Source: Chryseosolibacter sp044507775
GTDB lineage: Bacteria; Bacteroidota; Bacteroidia; Cytophagales; Cyclobacteriaceae
Direction: 5' to 3'
Length of the DNA stretch: 64,000 nucleotides
NCBI GenBank assembly: GCA_044507775.1
Contig: JBIQIY010000015.1
Location: forward strand, 62,001 to 126,000
The notes beneath the pieces are model-generated. The model was not told where the DNA came from. It worked only from the letters and a program-made list of their open reading frames with translations, and made no database searches. How positions within the stretch are numbered: position 1 is the first letter of the stretch; each line of letters begins with the position of its first letter. Below, piece after piece: positions 43,701 to 51,868 of the stretch. A program made the translations under genes and the position numbers.

Positions 43701-44905
43701 TCATGCCACCACTTGAAAGCTTCCTCCGCCTGTTTCTCACCGACATGCAGAATAAGATGCGGAACTTCGCTGGACAATGCGCCCGTCGTGGCAATAAGAT
43801 CCTGTTTGTAAAGTTGAACCAGATCTTTGTCGATCCGCGGATAGATGCCATACAGGCCTTCCGTGAATCCCAACGAGCTGAGCCTGGCGAGATTGTGGTA
43901 GCCGTTCTTGTTCTTCGCGAGCAACACCTGCGTGTATCGCTTGTCGGGGTTATCCTTGGTAAACTTGAGTTTCTTGCGTTCGTCGGCAAGATAGAATTCA
44001 CATCCGACGATAGCCTTGATCTCCTGGTGCGTAGCTTCCTTGACAAATTTGAAGGCGCCGTACATGTTGCCCAGATCGGTGATGGCGACAGCGGGCATTC
44101 CCAGCGATTTTGCCTTCGCCACCATGTTCTTCACATCGGGTGTCGCCTGCAGCACGGAATATTGCGAGTGGGCGTGAAGGTGCACAAAGGGCTTCCCGGA
44201 CAGTTCTGCGTGTTCTTCCGTCAGAGAATATCCCGCCTCTTTTTTCTTTTCGCGTTTTGTGAAGTTGGCCGCCTCCAGGTTCGGCTCTTCATAGACGATC
44301 GCTTCCGGAGGTGTGTCGTCCAGGGGACTGATTATTTTCCTTTCGATGAGTCCGAAGAAGCAACGCGCTGTTGCTGCAACATCATAGGAGGCATCGTGCG
44401 CGTCTCCGAAGTCTTTGCCGAAAAGCTTCTCGTGCAGTTCTACGAGCCTGGGCATTTTCAATCTTCCTCCCAGCCCGCCGGCAAGCTGGCAGAACTCCGT
44501 CGATGCGATGCCCGTGTCAACTTTTGTGAGTTTGAGAAAGCTGTCAACGTCGAGTTGCTGACGAATGAGTTCAGCGCCCAGTATGCTGATATCGAATTCA
44601 ATGTTGTGACCGACGAGGAGGGGTGATTGGGCGAGGTCGGCGATGAAGAGGTGTAATACTTCGCTTAAAGGCTGTCCTTCCTCCTGTGCGCGGCGTGTTG
44701 AGATGCCGTGGACCTGTTCCGCTTTGTATGGAATGTCAAATCCATCCGGCTGGATGATGAGATTTTGGCGGGATACGAGTTTACCTTTTGCATCGTGCAG
44801 CTGCCAGGCGAGTTGTACCACGCGTGGCCAGTTGTCAAGGTCCGTGATAGGGGCAGTCTTATTGTGCGGAATACCGGTGGTTTCCGTGTCAAAAATCAGG
44901 TACAT
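40721..44905 (-). CDS. dnaE: DNA polymerase III subunit alpha with fused exonuclease
   Basis: A 1394-residue replicative polymerase. An N-terminal DnaQ-like DEDDh exonuclease (~1-185) has Asp6 and Glu8 (FDTETTG), Asp105 (NIEFD), His170 and Asp175. The PHP domain starts at about 240 (HLHAHS). The palm catalytic acids are in LPDIDIDFDDEGRDKV. Finger and thumb, helix-hairpin-helix and an OB fold (GGIVTGVEHRTTKTG) follow. All five exonuclease residues are present, so the fused proofreading domain looks active. It is the main replicase alpha subunit; the stop is at 40721. Confidence 0.95.
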   Translation of the reverse strand: MYLIFDTETTGIPHNKTAPITDLDNWPRVVQLAWQLHDAKGKLVSRQNLIIQPDGFDIPYKAEQVHGISTRRAQEEGQPLSEVLHLFIADLAQSPLLVGHNIEFDISILGAELIRQQLDVDSFLKLTKVDTGIASTEFCQLAGGLGGRLKMPRLVELHEKLFGKDFGDAHDASYDVAATARCFFGLIERKIISPLDDTPPEAIVYEEPNLEAANFTKREKKKEAGYSLTEEHAELSGKPFVHLHAHSQYSVLQATPDVKNMVAKAKSLGMPAVAITDLGNMYGAFKFVKEATHQEIKAIVGCEFYLADERKKLKFTKDNPDKRYTQVLLAKNKNGYHNLARLSSLGFTEGLYGIYPRIDKDLVQLYKQDLIATTGALSSEVPHLILHVGEKQAEEAFKWWHEQFGDDFYVELNRHGVPEEDHVNEVLLRFARKHNVKYFASNECFYLDKEEANAHDVLLCIKEGEFKSTPIGYGRGHRFGLSNDQYYFKSQEEMRSIFRDLPEAIDTVSEIVDKIEPYTLERSVLLPKFDIPEGFSSEDDYLRHLTFEGAKKKYGELTPALTDRLDFELATIRNTGYPGYFLIVQDFTSKAREMGVSVGPGRGSAAGSAVAYCIGITNVDPIKYDLLFERFLNPDRVSLPDIDIDFDDEGRDKVLRYVIDKYGKNQVAQIITYGTMAAKSSIRDCSRVMELPLSDANVLAKMIPERPGTTLTSAFGEIRELADIKKGNDLRAQVLQQAVVLEGSVRNTGTHACGVIITPDDLTNFVPVSTARDSDMLVTQFDNSVVESAGMLKMDFLGLTTLTIIKTALKNIRKSKGVDIDIDKVPLDDEGTYQLFQRGETTGTFQFESAGMQKYLRQLKPDKFEDLIAMNALYRPGPMEYIPLFINRKHGREPIRYDLPEMEEYLGETYGITVYQEQVMLLSQKLAGFSKGDADVLRKAMGKKQKAVLDKMKDKFIDGCNKNGHPKDICEKIWTDWEAFAQYAFNKSHSTCYSLIAYHTAYLKANYPAEYMAAVLTHSQSNLENVTFFIEECRNLGIKVLGPHINESGKYFEVNKDGEIRFGLGAIKGAGDAAIEAVIHERETNGAYTDIFEFSKRVNQRSVNKKTFECLALSGAFDCFSDLHRRQYVYAKDGDVSLIEKAIKYATKTQLEEQSAQVSLFGGSSGTAMPKPRIEPVEPFSEIEKLNLEKEVVGIYISGHPLDNFRFEMESFCNTACNQLNEIENLAGRDIKLGGIVTGVEHRTTKTGKPFGKFYMEDYSGNTSFVLFGEDYLKFRNFLNIGWFLFVEGMVVRNNWGQQNFEMKIRNMDLLNEIGIKRSKGIQLRVNASEITSDLIGKIEDVCQEFSGSTPLYLKVKDDQENISLELMSRKFRVNPINDMVKKMKKVAEVEVRM

Positions 44906-44929
44906 TTAGAAACGAGTGGTTGCAATGCG

Positions 44930-44959
44930 TAAAGTTAACCGGCGACCCTGTAAGTGCAA
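44930..44959 (-). promoter_or_regulatory. Promoter for dnaE
   Basis: Read on the minus strand: TTG -33 (complement of 44957-44959), 19-base spacer, and TAACTTTA -7 (one mismatch to TAnnTTTG) at 44930-44937. It ends 24 bases before the ATG. Confidence 0.5.
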
Positions 44960-45124
44960 GCTGCGCCGAAGGGCCAAATTTGTTTCAAATTGGGAATTTA
45001 TCCCATATTTTTAGGATAGGATTTCCTAAAATACGCATGCTTGATGTTGTAATGCATTGATTATTAAATACATAGTCAAAAAGGCTTGATTTTTGGATTA
45101 AGGGATTGTATAACCGACTTTTAT

Positions 45125-45238
45125 ATGAAACCCTTGTACAAAAAACTGATTAACTTTTTGCGGAAAGAATGGTTTCTGCTGGTGATTCTCTCCGTGATTG
45201 CTGTAATTATTTTCGTATACGAGCACTTCAATCGTTAA
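45125..45238 (+). CDS. 37-residue single-span membrane protein
   Basis: An open frame of 37 codons with a plausible small-protein layout: basic N-terminus (MKPLYKKLINFLRKEW), one hydrophobic helix (FLLVILSVIAVIIFVY) and a short polar tail (EHFNR). It lies 118 bases before sdhC on the same strand, upstream of sdhC's own promoter. Too short for standard length cut-offs. The positive-inside charge distribution supports a real single-span protein with a cytoplasmic N-terminus. It could be a respiratory accessory peptide, but no function can be assigned. Confidence 0.55.
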   Translation: MKPLYKKLINFLRKEWFLLVILSVIAVIIFVYEHFNR

Positions 45239-45297
45239 AACACAATTGCAGGCCAACAAATTCTTATTTGGAAAACTTTTAAAATAGAAATCAAACA

Positions 45298-45328
45298 TTG
45301 CTTGGTAAAACACTGAGGATTACTTTTG
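45298..45328 (+). promoter_or_regulatory. Promoter for sdhCAB
   Basis: -33 TTG at 45298-45300, 20-base spacer, and -7 TACTTTTG (45321-45328, matching TAnnTTTG). It lies 27 bases upstream of the sdhC ATG, and excludes an alternative TTG start at 45326. Confidence 0.7.
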
Positions 45329-45355
45329 GCGCACCTCAACTCAGTAACATCAACT

Positions 45356-46033
45356 ATGAATTGGTTATCGAATTTTTTCTCCAGCACGATTGGGAGAAAA
45401 GTTGTCATGGCCCTCACCGGGCTTTTTCTCATTCTCTTCCTCGTCGTTCACCTTCTCGGAAATCTGCAGTTGCTGAAAGACGATGAGGGCCAGTCTTTCA
45501 ACATATACGCAGAGTTCATGACGAGCAATCCCCTCATTAAGATCATTTCGGTGGTCAACTATGCGTTTATTCTCATTCACATTATCTGGTCCATCATCAT
45601 CACTCGCCGTAACCGCGCCGCACGTGGACCAGTAGGTTACGCGTTGAACCGCAACTCGTCGCACTGGACTTCGCGCAACATGGGAATTCTGGGAACGTTT
45701 ATCTTTATTTTCCTCGTTATCCATCTCCGGAGCTTCTGGTATGAGATGCACTGGGGAGATATTCCCATCGCGAATTACGACGGCGTCGATTACAAGAATT
45801 TATATCATGTTGTGGACGTAGCCTACGCCAGCTTGTGGTTTGTGTTGCTGTATGTCACCAGCATGGCGCTTCTCGGCTTCCACCTGTTTCACGGATTTGG
45901 CAGCGCTTTCCAGACACTTGGACTTAACCACGTGAAGTACAACCCGCTCATCCGGTTTGTGGGAGTGGCCTTCGCCATTGTGGTGCCGGCGTTATTTGCC
46001 CTCATTCCCGTCTACATGTATTTGAACCAGTAA
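45356..46033 (+). CDS. sdhC: Succinate dehydrogenase cytochrome b subunit
   Basis: A 225-residue membrane anchor of complex II with five transmembrane segments and no separate SdhD. This single-polypeptide type (type B) is typical of Bacteroidota. Candidate haem-ligand histidines are in LVVHLLGN, ILIHIIW, LVIHLRSF and HLFHGFGS. The ATG at 45356 (MNWLSNFFSSTIGRKVVMALTG) is chosen over a TTG inside the promoter. The sdhA gene follows after a 58-base intercistronic region with a hairpin. Confidence 0.9.
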   Translation: MNWLSNFFSSTIGRKVVMALTGLFLILFLVVHLLGNLQLLKDDEGQSFNIYAEFMTSNPLIKIISVVNYAFILIHIIWSIIITRRNRAARGPVGYALNRNSSHWTSRNMGILGTFIFIFLVIHLRSFWYEMHWGDIPIANYDGVDYKNLYHVVDVAYASLWFVLLYVTSMALLGFHLFHGFGSAFQTLGLNHVKYNPLIRFVGVAFAIVVPALFALIPVYMYLNQ

Positions 46034-46043
46034 CCGACATCAG

Positions 46044-46075
46044 AAGGCGACTCCGCCGTTGGCGGTTCTCGCTTC
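46044..46075 (+). other. Intercistronic hairpin between sdhC and sdhA
   Basis: Inner stem CCGCC/GGCGG with a GTT loop (46053-46065), extended by an imperfect outer stem (GAAGGCGA against TCGCTTC). It has no T-tract, so it may stabilise or process the mRNA instead of terminating it. Confidence 0.35.
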
Positions 46076-46091
46076 GATAAATTTTTCAGAC

Positions 46092-48014
46092 ATGAAATTA
46101 GAATCAAGAATACCCGAAGGACCACTGGCGGAAAAGTGGTCAAAACACAAGTTTAATCTGAAGTTGGTCAACCCGGCGAACAAAAGAAAATACGAGATCA
46201 TTGTCATCGGAACGGGGTTGGCAGGCGCTTCTGCCGCCGCATCCCTCGCGGAGCTGGGATATAATGTAAAAACCTTTTGCTTTCAGGATAGTCCGCGTCG
46301 CGCTCACAGCATTGCCGCACAAGGTGGTATCAATGCCGCGAAGAACTACCGCAATGACGGAGACAGTGTCTACCGTCTTTTTTACGATACGATCAAGGGT
46401 GAAGATTATCGCGCGCGCGAGGGGAATGTGTACCGCCTGGCCGAGGTCAGCGTGGACATCATCGACCAATGCGTTGCACAAGGTGTTCCTTTTGCCCGGG
46501 AGTACGGCGGTTTGCTGGACAACCGGTCTTTTGGCGGCGCGCAGGTATCCCGTACGTTTTATGCGCGCGGCCAGACAGGGCAGCAGTTACTCCTCGGCGC
46601 TTATAGCGCGCTCAACCGCCAGATAGCAGCCGGGAAGATCACGATGTACAGTCGCACGGAAATGCTGGACCTCGTCGTTGCCGATGGCAAAGTTCGCGGT
46701 GTTATTACCCGCAACCTGGTCACGGGCAAGATCGAGGCGCACAGTGGACACGCCGTGCTGCTCTGCAGCGGCGGGTATGGAAACGTCTTCTACCTGTCTA
46801 CGAACGCCAAAGGCTCTAACGCAACGGCGGCCTGGCGCGCACACAAGAAAGGCGCCTTGTTCGCCAATCCTTGCTTTACACAGATTCACCCGACGTGTAT
46901 CCCGGTGTCGGGCGAACACCAGTCGAAGCTCACGCTCATGTCCGAGTCCCTTCGCAATGACGGTCGCGTTTGGGTTCCTAAAACACCCCGGCCGGGTTTG
47001 AAAGCAAAAGACGCAGTCAATATTCCTGAAGGTGAACGCGATTATTTCCTGGAGCGAAAATATCCTTCCTTCGGAAACCTCGTGCCCCGCGACGTAGCAT
47101 CCCGCAACGCCAAATACGCGTGCGATGAAGGAAAAGGTGTAGGCTCCGGCCTGGCTGTATTCCTCGACTTTGCCGATGCAATCAAGCGCGATGGGCGGAA
47201 GGTGATCGAGGCAAAGTACGGCAACCTGTTCGACATGTATAAGCAGATCACAGGCGATGATCCGTACCAGTATCCCATGATGATCTATCCGGCTGTCCAC
47301 TACACCATGGGTGGTCTCTGGGTGGACTATAACCTTCAGACTACTGTTCCGGGCTTATACGCGCTGGGCGAAGCTAATTTTTCCGATCACGGGGCAAACC
47401 GGCTCGGGGCAAGCGCCCTGATGCAGGGACTTGCAGACGGCTACTTTGTAATTCCTTATACGATCGGAGACTATCTCGCCAACCTTGGATGGAGCGACCG
47501 GATCTCCACGGATCATCCCGCTTTCAAGGAAGCGCTGGAAAACGTTCAATCGCGGATTCAAAAACTTCTCTCCATCAAGGGGCACAAGACCGTAGACCAG
47601 TTACACCGTGAGCTGGGACTTACAATGTGGGATTATTGCGGCATGTCGCGCACCGAAGAGGGCTTGAAAAAAGCGAAGACGCGCATACAGGAATTGCGAA
47701 ACGAATTCTGGGAGAATGTCAACATCCTCGGAAGCGCGAACGAGCTGAATCAGGAACTGGAGAAGGCAGCACGCGTTGCCGATTTCCTGGAACTTGGCGA
47801 GTTGATGGTAGACGATGCGCTGCACCGCTCGGAATCGTGCGGGGGCCACTTCCGGGAAGAATCACAGACGCCCGACGGCGAAGCGCTGCGAAAGGACGAT
47901 CAGTTCGCCTACGTCGCGGCGTGGGAGTTCACTGGCGACGGCAAAGCCGAGACGCTTCACAAGGAAGAACTGCAGTTTGAAAATGTCAAGCTGACACAGC
48001 GCAGCTATAAATAA
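46092..48014 (+). CDS. sdhA: Succinate dehydrogenase/fumarate reductase flavoprotein subunit
   Basis: A 640-residue flavoprotein. The FAD-binding site GTGLAGASAAASLAELGY (residues ~39-56), the covalent-FAD His region (RRAHSIAAQGGINAAKNY), and the substrate-site residues in GQTGQQLLLG and ARRxxxHG-type GANRLGASALMQG are present. It oxidises succinate to fumarate, passing electrons via SdhB to the quinone pool. Start chosen at 46092 (MKLESRIPEGPLAEKW), not the upstream in-frame codon, as the extra residues are unconserved. In operon with sdhC and sdhB. Confidence 0.95.
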   Translation: MKLESRIPEGPLAEKWSKHKFNLKLVNPANKRKYEIIVIGTGLAGASAAASLAELGYNVKTFCFQDSPRRAHSIAAQGGINAAKNYRNDGDSVYRLFYDTIKGEDYRAREGNVYRLAEVSVDIIDQCVAQGVPFAREYGGLLDNRSFGGAQVSRTFYARGQTGQQLLLGAYSALNRQIAAGKITMYSRTEMLDLVVADGKVRGVITRNLVTGKIEAHSGHAVLLCSGGYGNVFYLSTNAKGSNATAAWRAHKKGALFANPCFTQIHPTCIPVSGEHQSKLTLMSESLRNDGRVWVPKTPRPGLKAKDAVNIPEGERDYFLERKYPSFGNLVPRDVASRNAKYACDEGKGVGSGLAVFLDFADAIKRDGRKVIEAKYGNLFDMYKQITGDDPYQYPMMIYPAVHYTMGGLWVDYNLQTTVPGLYALGEANFSDHGANRLGASALMQGLADGYFVIPYTIGDYLANLGWSDRISTDHPAFKEALENVQSRIQKLLSIKGHKTVDQLHRELGLTMWDYCGMSRTEEGLKKAKTRIQELRNEFWENVNILGSANELNQELEKAARVADFLELGELMVDDALHRSESCGGHFREESQTPDGEALRKDDQFAYVAAWEFTGDGKAETLHKEELQFENVKLTQRSYK

Positions 48015-48035
48015 GAAAGTTTAATACACGCAGAG

Positions 48036-48785
48036 ATGAAAATTACACTTAAGGTTTGGCGACAAAAAGACCAAAATTCGAAAGGTGAATTCAAGACTTA
48101 CCAACTGAATGACGTTTCTTCCGATATGTCGTTCCTCGAAATGTTTGATGTCCTCAACCATGATCTGATATTAAAAGGTGAAGACCCCGTGGCGTTCGAC
48201 CACGACTGCAGGGAAGGCATCTGTGGGGCCTGCAGCATGTATATCAATGGCCGTCCACACGGTCCGTTGCAAACTACTACCTGCCAGCTTCATATGCGCA
48301 GCTTCCACGATGGCGAAACGATAACCGTTGAGCCGTGGCGCGCAAAAGCGTTTCCGGTCATCAAAGACCTGGTGGTTAACCGTGATTCTTTCGAGCGCAT
48401 TCAGCAGGCGGGAGGATATATCTCCGTAAATACCGGTGGTGTTCCCGATGCCAATGAAATTGCAGTTGCCAAGACATTTGCAGACAAGGCATTTGATGCG
48501 GCGGCCTGCATCGGATGCGGCGCCTGTGTTGCAGCATGCAAAAACTCGTCGGCAATGCTCTTTGTCAGCGCCAAGGTTTCACAGCTTGCGCTGTTGCCGC
48601 AAGGGCAGCCCGAGCGGAAGGCCCGTGTTGAAAACATGGTGAACCAAATGGACGCCGAGGGCTTTGGATCCTGTACCAACACACTCGCCTGCGAAGCGGA
48701 GTGTCCGAAGGGGATCAGCGTATCCAACATCGCGCGCATGAACCGCGAGTACTACTCGGCGAAAACGAAGTCAGAGAACATCTGA
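48036..48785 (+). CDS. sdhB: Succinate dehydrogenase iron-sulfur subunit
   Basis: A 249-residue subunit with three clusters. [2Fe-2S] ligands: CREGICGACSMYINGRP and the later CQLHM. [4Fe-4S]/[3Fe-4S] ligands: CIGCGACVAACKN and ACEAECPKGI. It transfers electrons from SdhA to quinone. It starts 21 bases after sdhA and ends the operon; a hairpin follows at 48886. Confidence 0.96.
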   Translation: MKITLKVWRQKDQNSKGEFKTYQLNDVSSDMSFLEMFDVLNHDLILKGEDPVAFDHDCREGICGACSMYINGRPHGPLQTTTCQLHMRSFHDGETITVEPWRAKAFPVIKDLVVNRDSFERIQQAGGYISVNTGGVPDANEIAVAKTFADKAFDAAACIGCGACVAACKNSSAMLFVSAKVSQLALLPQGQPERKARVENMVNQMDAEGFGSCTNTLACEAECPKGISVSNIARMNREYYSAKTKSENI

Positions 48786-48885
48786 GTTCCGCATTGACTT
48801 TAAGATCTTCATGACCCCGCAAGCGGGATGCCTCGCGTGGGTTGTATACTGATATTCTGTCACCCGGCAGAAGAAAACCGAACTC

Positions 48886-48909
48886 AGCGCGGGCATGACC
48901 CGCGCTTTA
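48886..48909 (+). terminator. Hairpin after sdhCAB
   Basis: An 8-bp GC-rich stem (AGCGCGGG and CCCGCGCT) with a 5-base loop, followed by TTAT. The short T-tract makes it a probable but not certain terminator. Another CCCGCaaGCGGG inverted repeat lies just before (around 48815-48826). No gene is seen from 48786 to 48992. Confidence 0.5.
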
Positions 48910-48962
48910 TGTTGGGAATTGCCTCACCTACATCCTTCCGAATAATTCTCGATTAATTCAAT

Positions 48963-48970
48963 TACCTTTG
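48963..48970 (+). promoter_or_regulatory. -7 element for DEAD-box gene
   Basis: TACCTTTG matches TAnnTTTG exactly, 22 bases before the ATG at 48993. There is no clear TTTG -33 box. Confidence 0.5.
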
Positions 48971-48992
48971 CCCCTTATTTTAAAAAAACGAC

Positions 48993-50687
48993 ATGCAATC
49001 ATTTGAAACACTGGGATTGACCGGTGAGATCCTTGAAGCGGTAAAAAGACTGGGCTTCGAAACGCCCACGCCGGTTCAGGCAAAGGCAATTCCCGTGTTG
49101 CTCAGCGGTAAACAGGACGTCGTCGCCCTGGCCCAAACGGGCACCGGTAAGACGGCCGCATTCGGCTTGCCCCTCATCCAGCTTATCGACGCGGACGAGC
49201 ATACAACGCAGGCGCTGGTGCTTGCACCTACGCGCGAACTCTGCGTGCAGATCACGAACGATTTCGAAAACTTTTCAAAATCGGTAAAGCGGCTCAACAT
49301 CGTCGCAGTATACGGTGGCGCCAGTATCATGGATCAGATAAGAAAGATCAAGCGCGGAGCACAGATCATCGTGGCGACACCCGGACGTCTGATGGATCTG
49401 CTTGACCGGCGCGTGGTCAACCTCGAAGACATCCAGTATCTCGTACTCGATGAAGCCGATGAGATGCTCAACATGGGTTTCAAAGAGGATATCGATCACA
49501 TCCTGTCGCAGACATCCTCAGACAAGAACGTGTGGTTGTTCTCGGCCACGATGCCTGCCGAAGTGCGCAGGATCGCCAATACCTATATGAGCAACCCCGC
49601 CGAGCTAACAGTAGGCGAAAAGAACCAGGGAAACCAGAATATCGCGCACCAGTATATGGTCGTCGATGACCGCGACCGTTACCTGGCGTTGAAGAGGATT
49701 GTCGATTTCAACCTGGATATTTTCGGCGTCATTTTCTGCAGGACCAAACTGGACACCCAACGTGTGGCGGAACATCTTATCAAAGATGGCTATAATGCCG
49801 ACTCTCTGCACGGCGACCTCACACAACAACAGCGCGACCGCGTGATGCGCAATTTCAAGAGCAAAGCATTGCAATTGCTGGTCGCTACTGACGTGGCCGC
49901 CCGCGGCATCGACGTCAACAACATCACACATGTGATTCACATGAACATGCCGGACGAAATCGAGTTCTATACGCACCGAAGCGGACGGACTGCCCGCGCG
50001 GGTAAGACCGGTGTTTCGATCGCCCTTATCGCCCGCAAGGAACTCCATAAGATCCGTCAGATCGAAAAGATGATCAAGGTGAGTTTCGAAAGGGTTCTCG
50101 TTCCCACGGGAGAGGAGGTTTGCGAAAAGCGGGTATTGAATATCGTCCGCCGTTTGCGGGAAGTTCACCTGGCGGAGAATGAGATCAGCCACTTCCTTCC
50201 CGCCGTCTATGATGAATTACAAAATCTCAGCAAAGAAGATATAATCAAGAGGTTCACAGCGCTCGAGTTCAATCACTTTCTCGATTACTATCGCGGCGCG
50301 CCGGATCTCAACAAATCCGACAAAGGCGATCGCGCCGAAAGAGCGCACAACGACCACGTGGTAGCGGGTGACCGGTTATTCATCAATCTCGGCAAGATGG
50401 ACGGACTCGATGCGGGAAAACTGCTGGCCATGATATGCGACAGGAGCAACATCACACGTGAGAAGATCGGACGTATCGAGTTGAAGGGGGCATATTCATT
50501 CTTTGAAGTCGACAGCGATTATACTCGTGTCGTGCGTGACCACCTTCACGGCTTCGAATTCAAGGGCCGAATGGTGCGCATTGAAGTAACGGATGGCGCA
50601 TCCAAGCCAGCACGAAAATCGTCGGCAAAAAGTTACGGCGGGGGCAAACACCGCGATCGCGAGAGAAAGAAATCAAAAAGGTGGTAA
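48993..50687 (+). CDS. DEAD-box RNA helicase with DbpA RNA-binding domain
   Basis: A 564-residue RNA helicase. Motifs: Q (FETPTPVQAKAIP), I AQTGTGKT, Ia PTRELCVQI, II DEAD, III SAT, V ARGIDVNN and VI HRSGRTARAGKTG. The C-terminal DbpA-type domain (about 462-540, RLFINLGKMDGLDAGKLLAMIC) binds RNA and the tail is basic. It is likely a ribosome-assembly or RNA-remodelling helicase. The size and C-terminal domain place it with the DeaD/CsdA/DbpA group; the exact orthologue is uncertain. Convergent with the lipoprotein gene at 50705. Confidence 0.93.
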   Translation: MQSFETLGLTGEILEAVKRLGFETPTPVQAKAIPVLLSGKQDVVALAQTGTGKTAAFGLPLIQLIDADEHTTQALVLAPTRELCVQITNDFENFSKSVKRLNIVAVYGGASIMDQIRKIKRGAQIIVATPGRLMDLLDRRVVNLEDIQYLVLDEADEMLNMGFKEDIDHILSQTSSDKNVWLFSATMPAEVRRIANTYMSNPAELTVGEKNQGNQNIAHQYMVVDDRDRYLALKRIVDFNLDIFGVIFCRTKLDTQRVAEHLIKDGYNADSLHGDLTQQQRDRVMRNFKSKALQLLVATDVAARGIDVNNITHVIHMNMPDEIEFYTHRSGRTARAGKTGVSIALIARKELHKIRQIEKMIKVSFERVLVPTGEEVCEKRVLNIVRRLREVHLAENEISHFLPAVYDELQNLSKEDIIKRFTALEFNHFLDYYRGAPDLNKSDKGDRAERAHNDHVVAGDRLFINLGKMDGLDAGKLLAMICDRSNITREKIGRIELKGAYSFFEVDSDYTRVVRDHLHGFEFKGRMVRIEVTDGASKPARKSSAKSYGGGKHRDRERKKSKRW

Positions 50688-50704
50688 ACCCGCAATGATG
50701 GCCG

Positions 50705-51307
50705 TTACTCGGCTGCCATTTGGAAGAGTGGCTTTTTCTCGGGAACGGAATCGCGCTCAAGGTCCTCGAGGTTGTCGTGATTTCGATCGATGAACCGGTT
50801 AAACCTTCTAACTACATCGTCATATTCCTGGCGGTAATTCATCACGCGCTGGTCTGCCGCACGTATGGACTCAACCAGCTTCTGAATAGTAGTGTTATAG
50901 GAAAACTGCGGTTGCGATTCAGCAAGAGAGGTCAGCTCTGTGACGAGCGAATTTGACGCAAAATCATACTCGCTGACAAGTTCAGCATTCGATATGGATT
51001 GCTGATCATAGCGCAGGCCCGGCAGATCATCCAGGCGCTCCTGTACACTTTCGAGGTCTCCCCGGTTTTCCGGATCGGTCACCTGAAGTTCATGAAGCAG
51101 GTGGTGCATAGCCCTGATCTTTCGGTTATCGTCGTGAATCATCGTATTCCAGACCTGTAACATGGTGTCCTGCAGGGCCAGATACGTTTCTGTCAGCGAA
51201 TCAGCTTTCGTGAAGTTTGTGTGGTCTTCGCTTCCCTTTTCGCAGCCCGTAATCAAAACCAGCGTCCAGACTGCCGTAAGCCCGAAAAGAGAGATCTTTG
51301 ATTTCAT
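50705..51307 (-). CDS. Helical lipoprotein (LemA-like features)
   Basis: About 200 residues. The start at 51307 gives a lipoprotein signal peptide with lipobox LITG-C, lipidated at the Cys. The mature part is all-helical and rich in D, E, L and N, with a long C-terminal helix (DQRVMNYRQEYDDVVRRFNRFIDRN) reminiscent of LemA proteins. The LemA N-terminal membrane segment is absent, so the assignment is tentative. It faces the periplasm or outer membrane. Downstream in the same direction as the paa cluster (68-base gap to paaD). Confidence 0.6.
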   Translation of the reverse strand: MKSKISLFGLTAVWTLVLITGCEKGSEDHTNFTKADSLTETYLALQDTMLQVWNTMIHDDNRKIRAMHHLLHELQVTDPENRGDLESVQERLDDLPGLRYDQQSISNAELVSEYDFASNSLVTELTSLAESQPQFSYNTTIQKLVESIRAADQRVMNYRQEYDDVVRRFNRFIDRNHDNLEDLERDSVPEKKPLFQMAAE

Positions 51308-51375
51308 CCCCTGAAACGTTATATCAACAATATTCTTATTAGTCTTTATATTCATTGGGGGAGGGTGGTAACACG

Positions 51376-51861
51376 TCAGAGCGGCTTAAATTGCTCAAAA
51401 GCTTCCGCACAATCATTACAATAGTGAATCGAACGGCAAAGCGTGGGGCCGAAGGTGTTTTTGAGAACTGTATTGGTTTTGCCGCAACGCGGGCATTCCG
51501 CGTGCTCCAGTACATCGAGATCTGCGAAAAGCTGCCGCGGCGGCGGTGGTGCCAGTCCGAATTTTTTCAGCGCTTCTTTGCCCGCAGCCGAGATCATGTC
51601 TGAGTTCCAGGGCTTTTTGTAGGAGACATTCACGGTAACATTCCGGAAGCCCTTCTTTGCCAATACTTCGCGAACATCGTTCCGCATCATCTCCAGGGCC
51701 GGACATCCCACGAATGTCGGTGTCATTTCAATGATGATCTCGTCATTTGTTACGATGGCATCAGTTATTACGCCGAGGTCGACCAGCGATAGTACGGGAA
51801 TTTCAGGATCCCTTACCTCCGCAAGCCATGAAAAGATCTGATCTCTGTTGATAGCGGTCAT
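51376..51861 (-). CDS. paaD: 1,2-phenylacetyl-CoA epoxidase accessory protein PaaD
   Basis: About 161 residues. The N-terminal MIP18/DUF59-like domain (WLAEVRDPEIPVLSLVDLGVI, FVGCPALEMM) suggests a role in iron-sulfur assembly. The C-terminal zinc-finger-like part (CPRCGKTNTVLKNTFGPTLCRSIHYCNDC) completes the PaaD family layout. PaaD is required for maturation of the PaaABCE epoxidase. Start at 51861 lies 7 bases after the DinB stop; a start at 51888 is also possible. Last gene of the paa cluster. Confidence 0.88.
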   Translation of the reverse strand: MTAINRDQIFSWLAEVRDPEIPVLSLVDLGVITDAIVTNDEIIIEMTPTFVGCPALEMMRNDVREVLAKKGFRNVTVNVSYKKPWNSDMISAAGKEALKKFGLAPPPPRQLFADLDVLEHAECPRCGKTNTVLKNTFGPTLCRSIHYCNDCAEAFEQFKPL

Positions 51862-51868
51862 CTCCTGG

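Noticed and set aside
43541..44626. Long open frame (361 codons) on the + strand inside dnaE
   Set aside because: It is antisense to a highly conserved polymerase and has no recognisable domain. It looks like a mirror of dnaE codon usage.
45326..45355. Upstream TTG start for sdhC
   Set aside because: It falls inside the -7 box of the sdh promoter. The ATG at 45356 fits the family.
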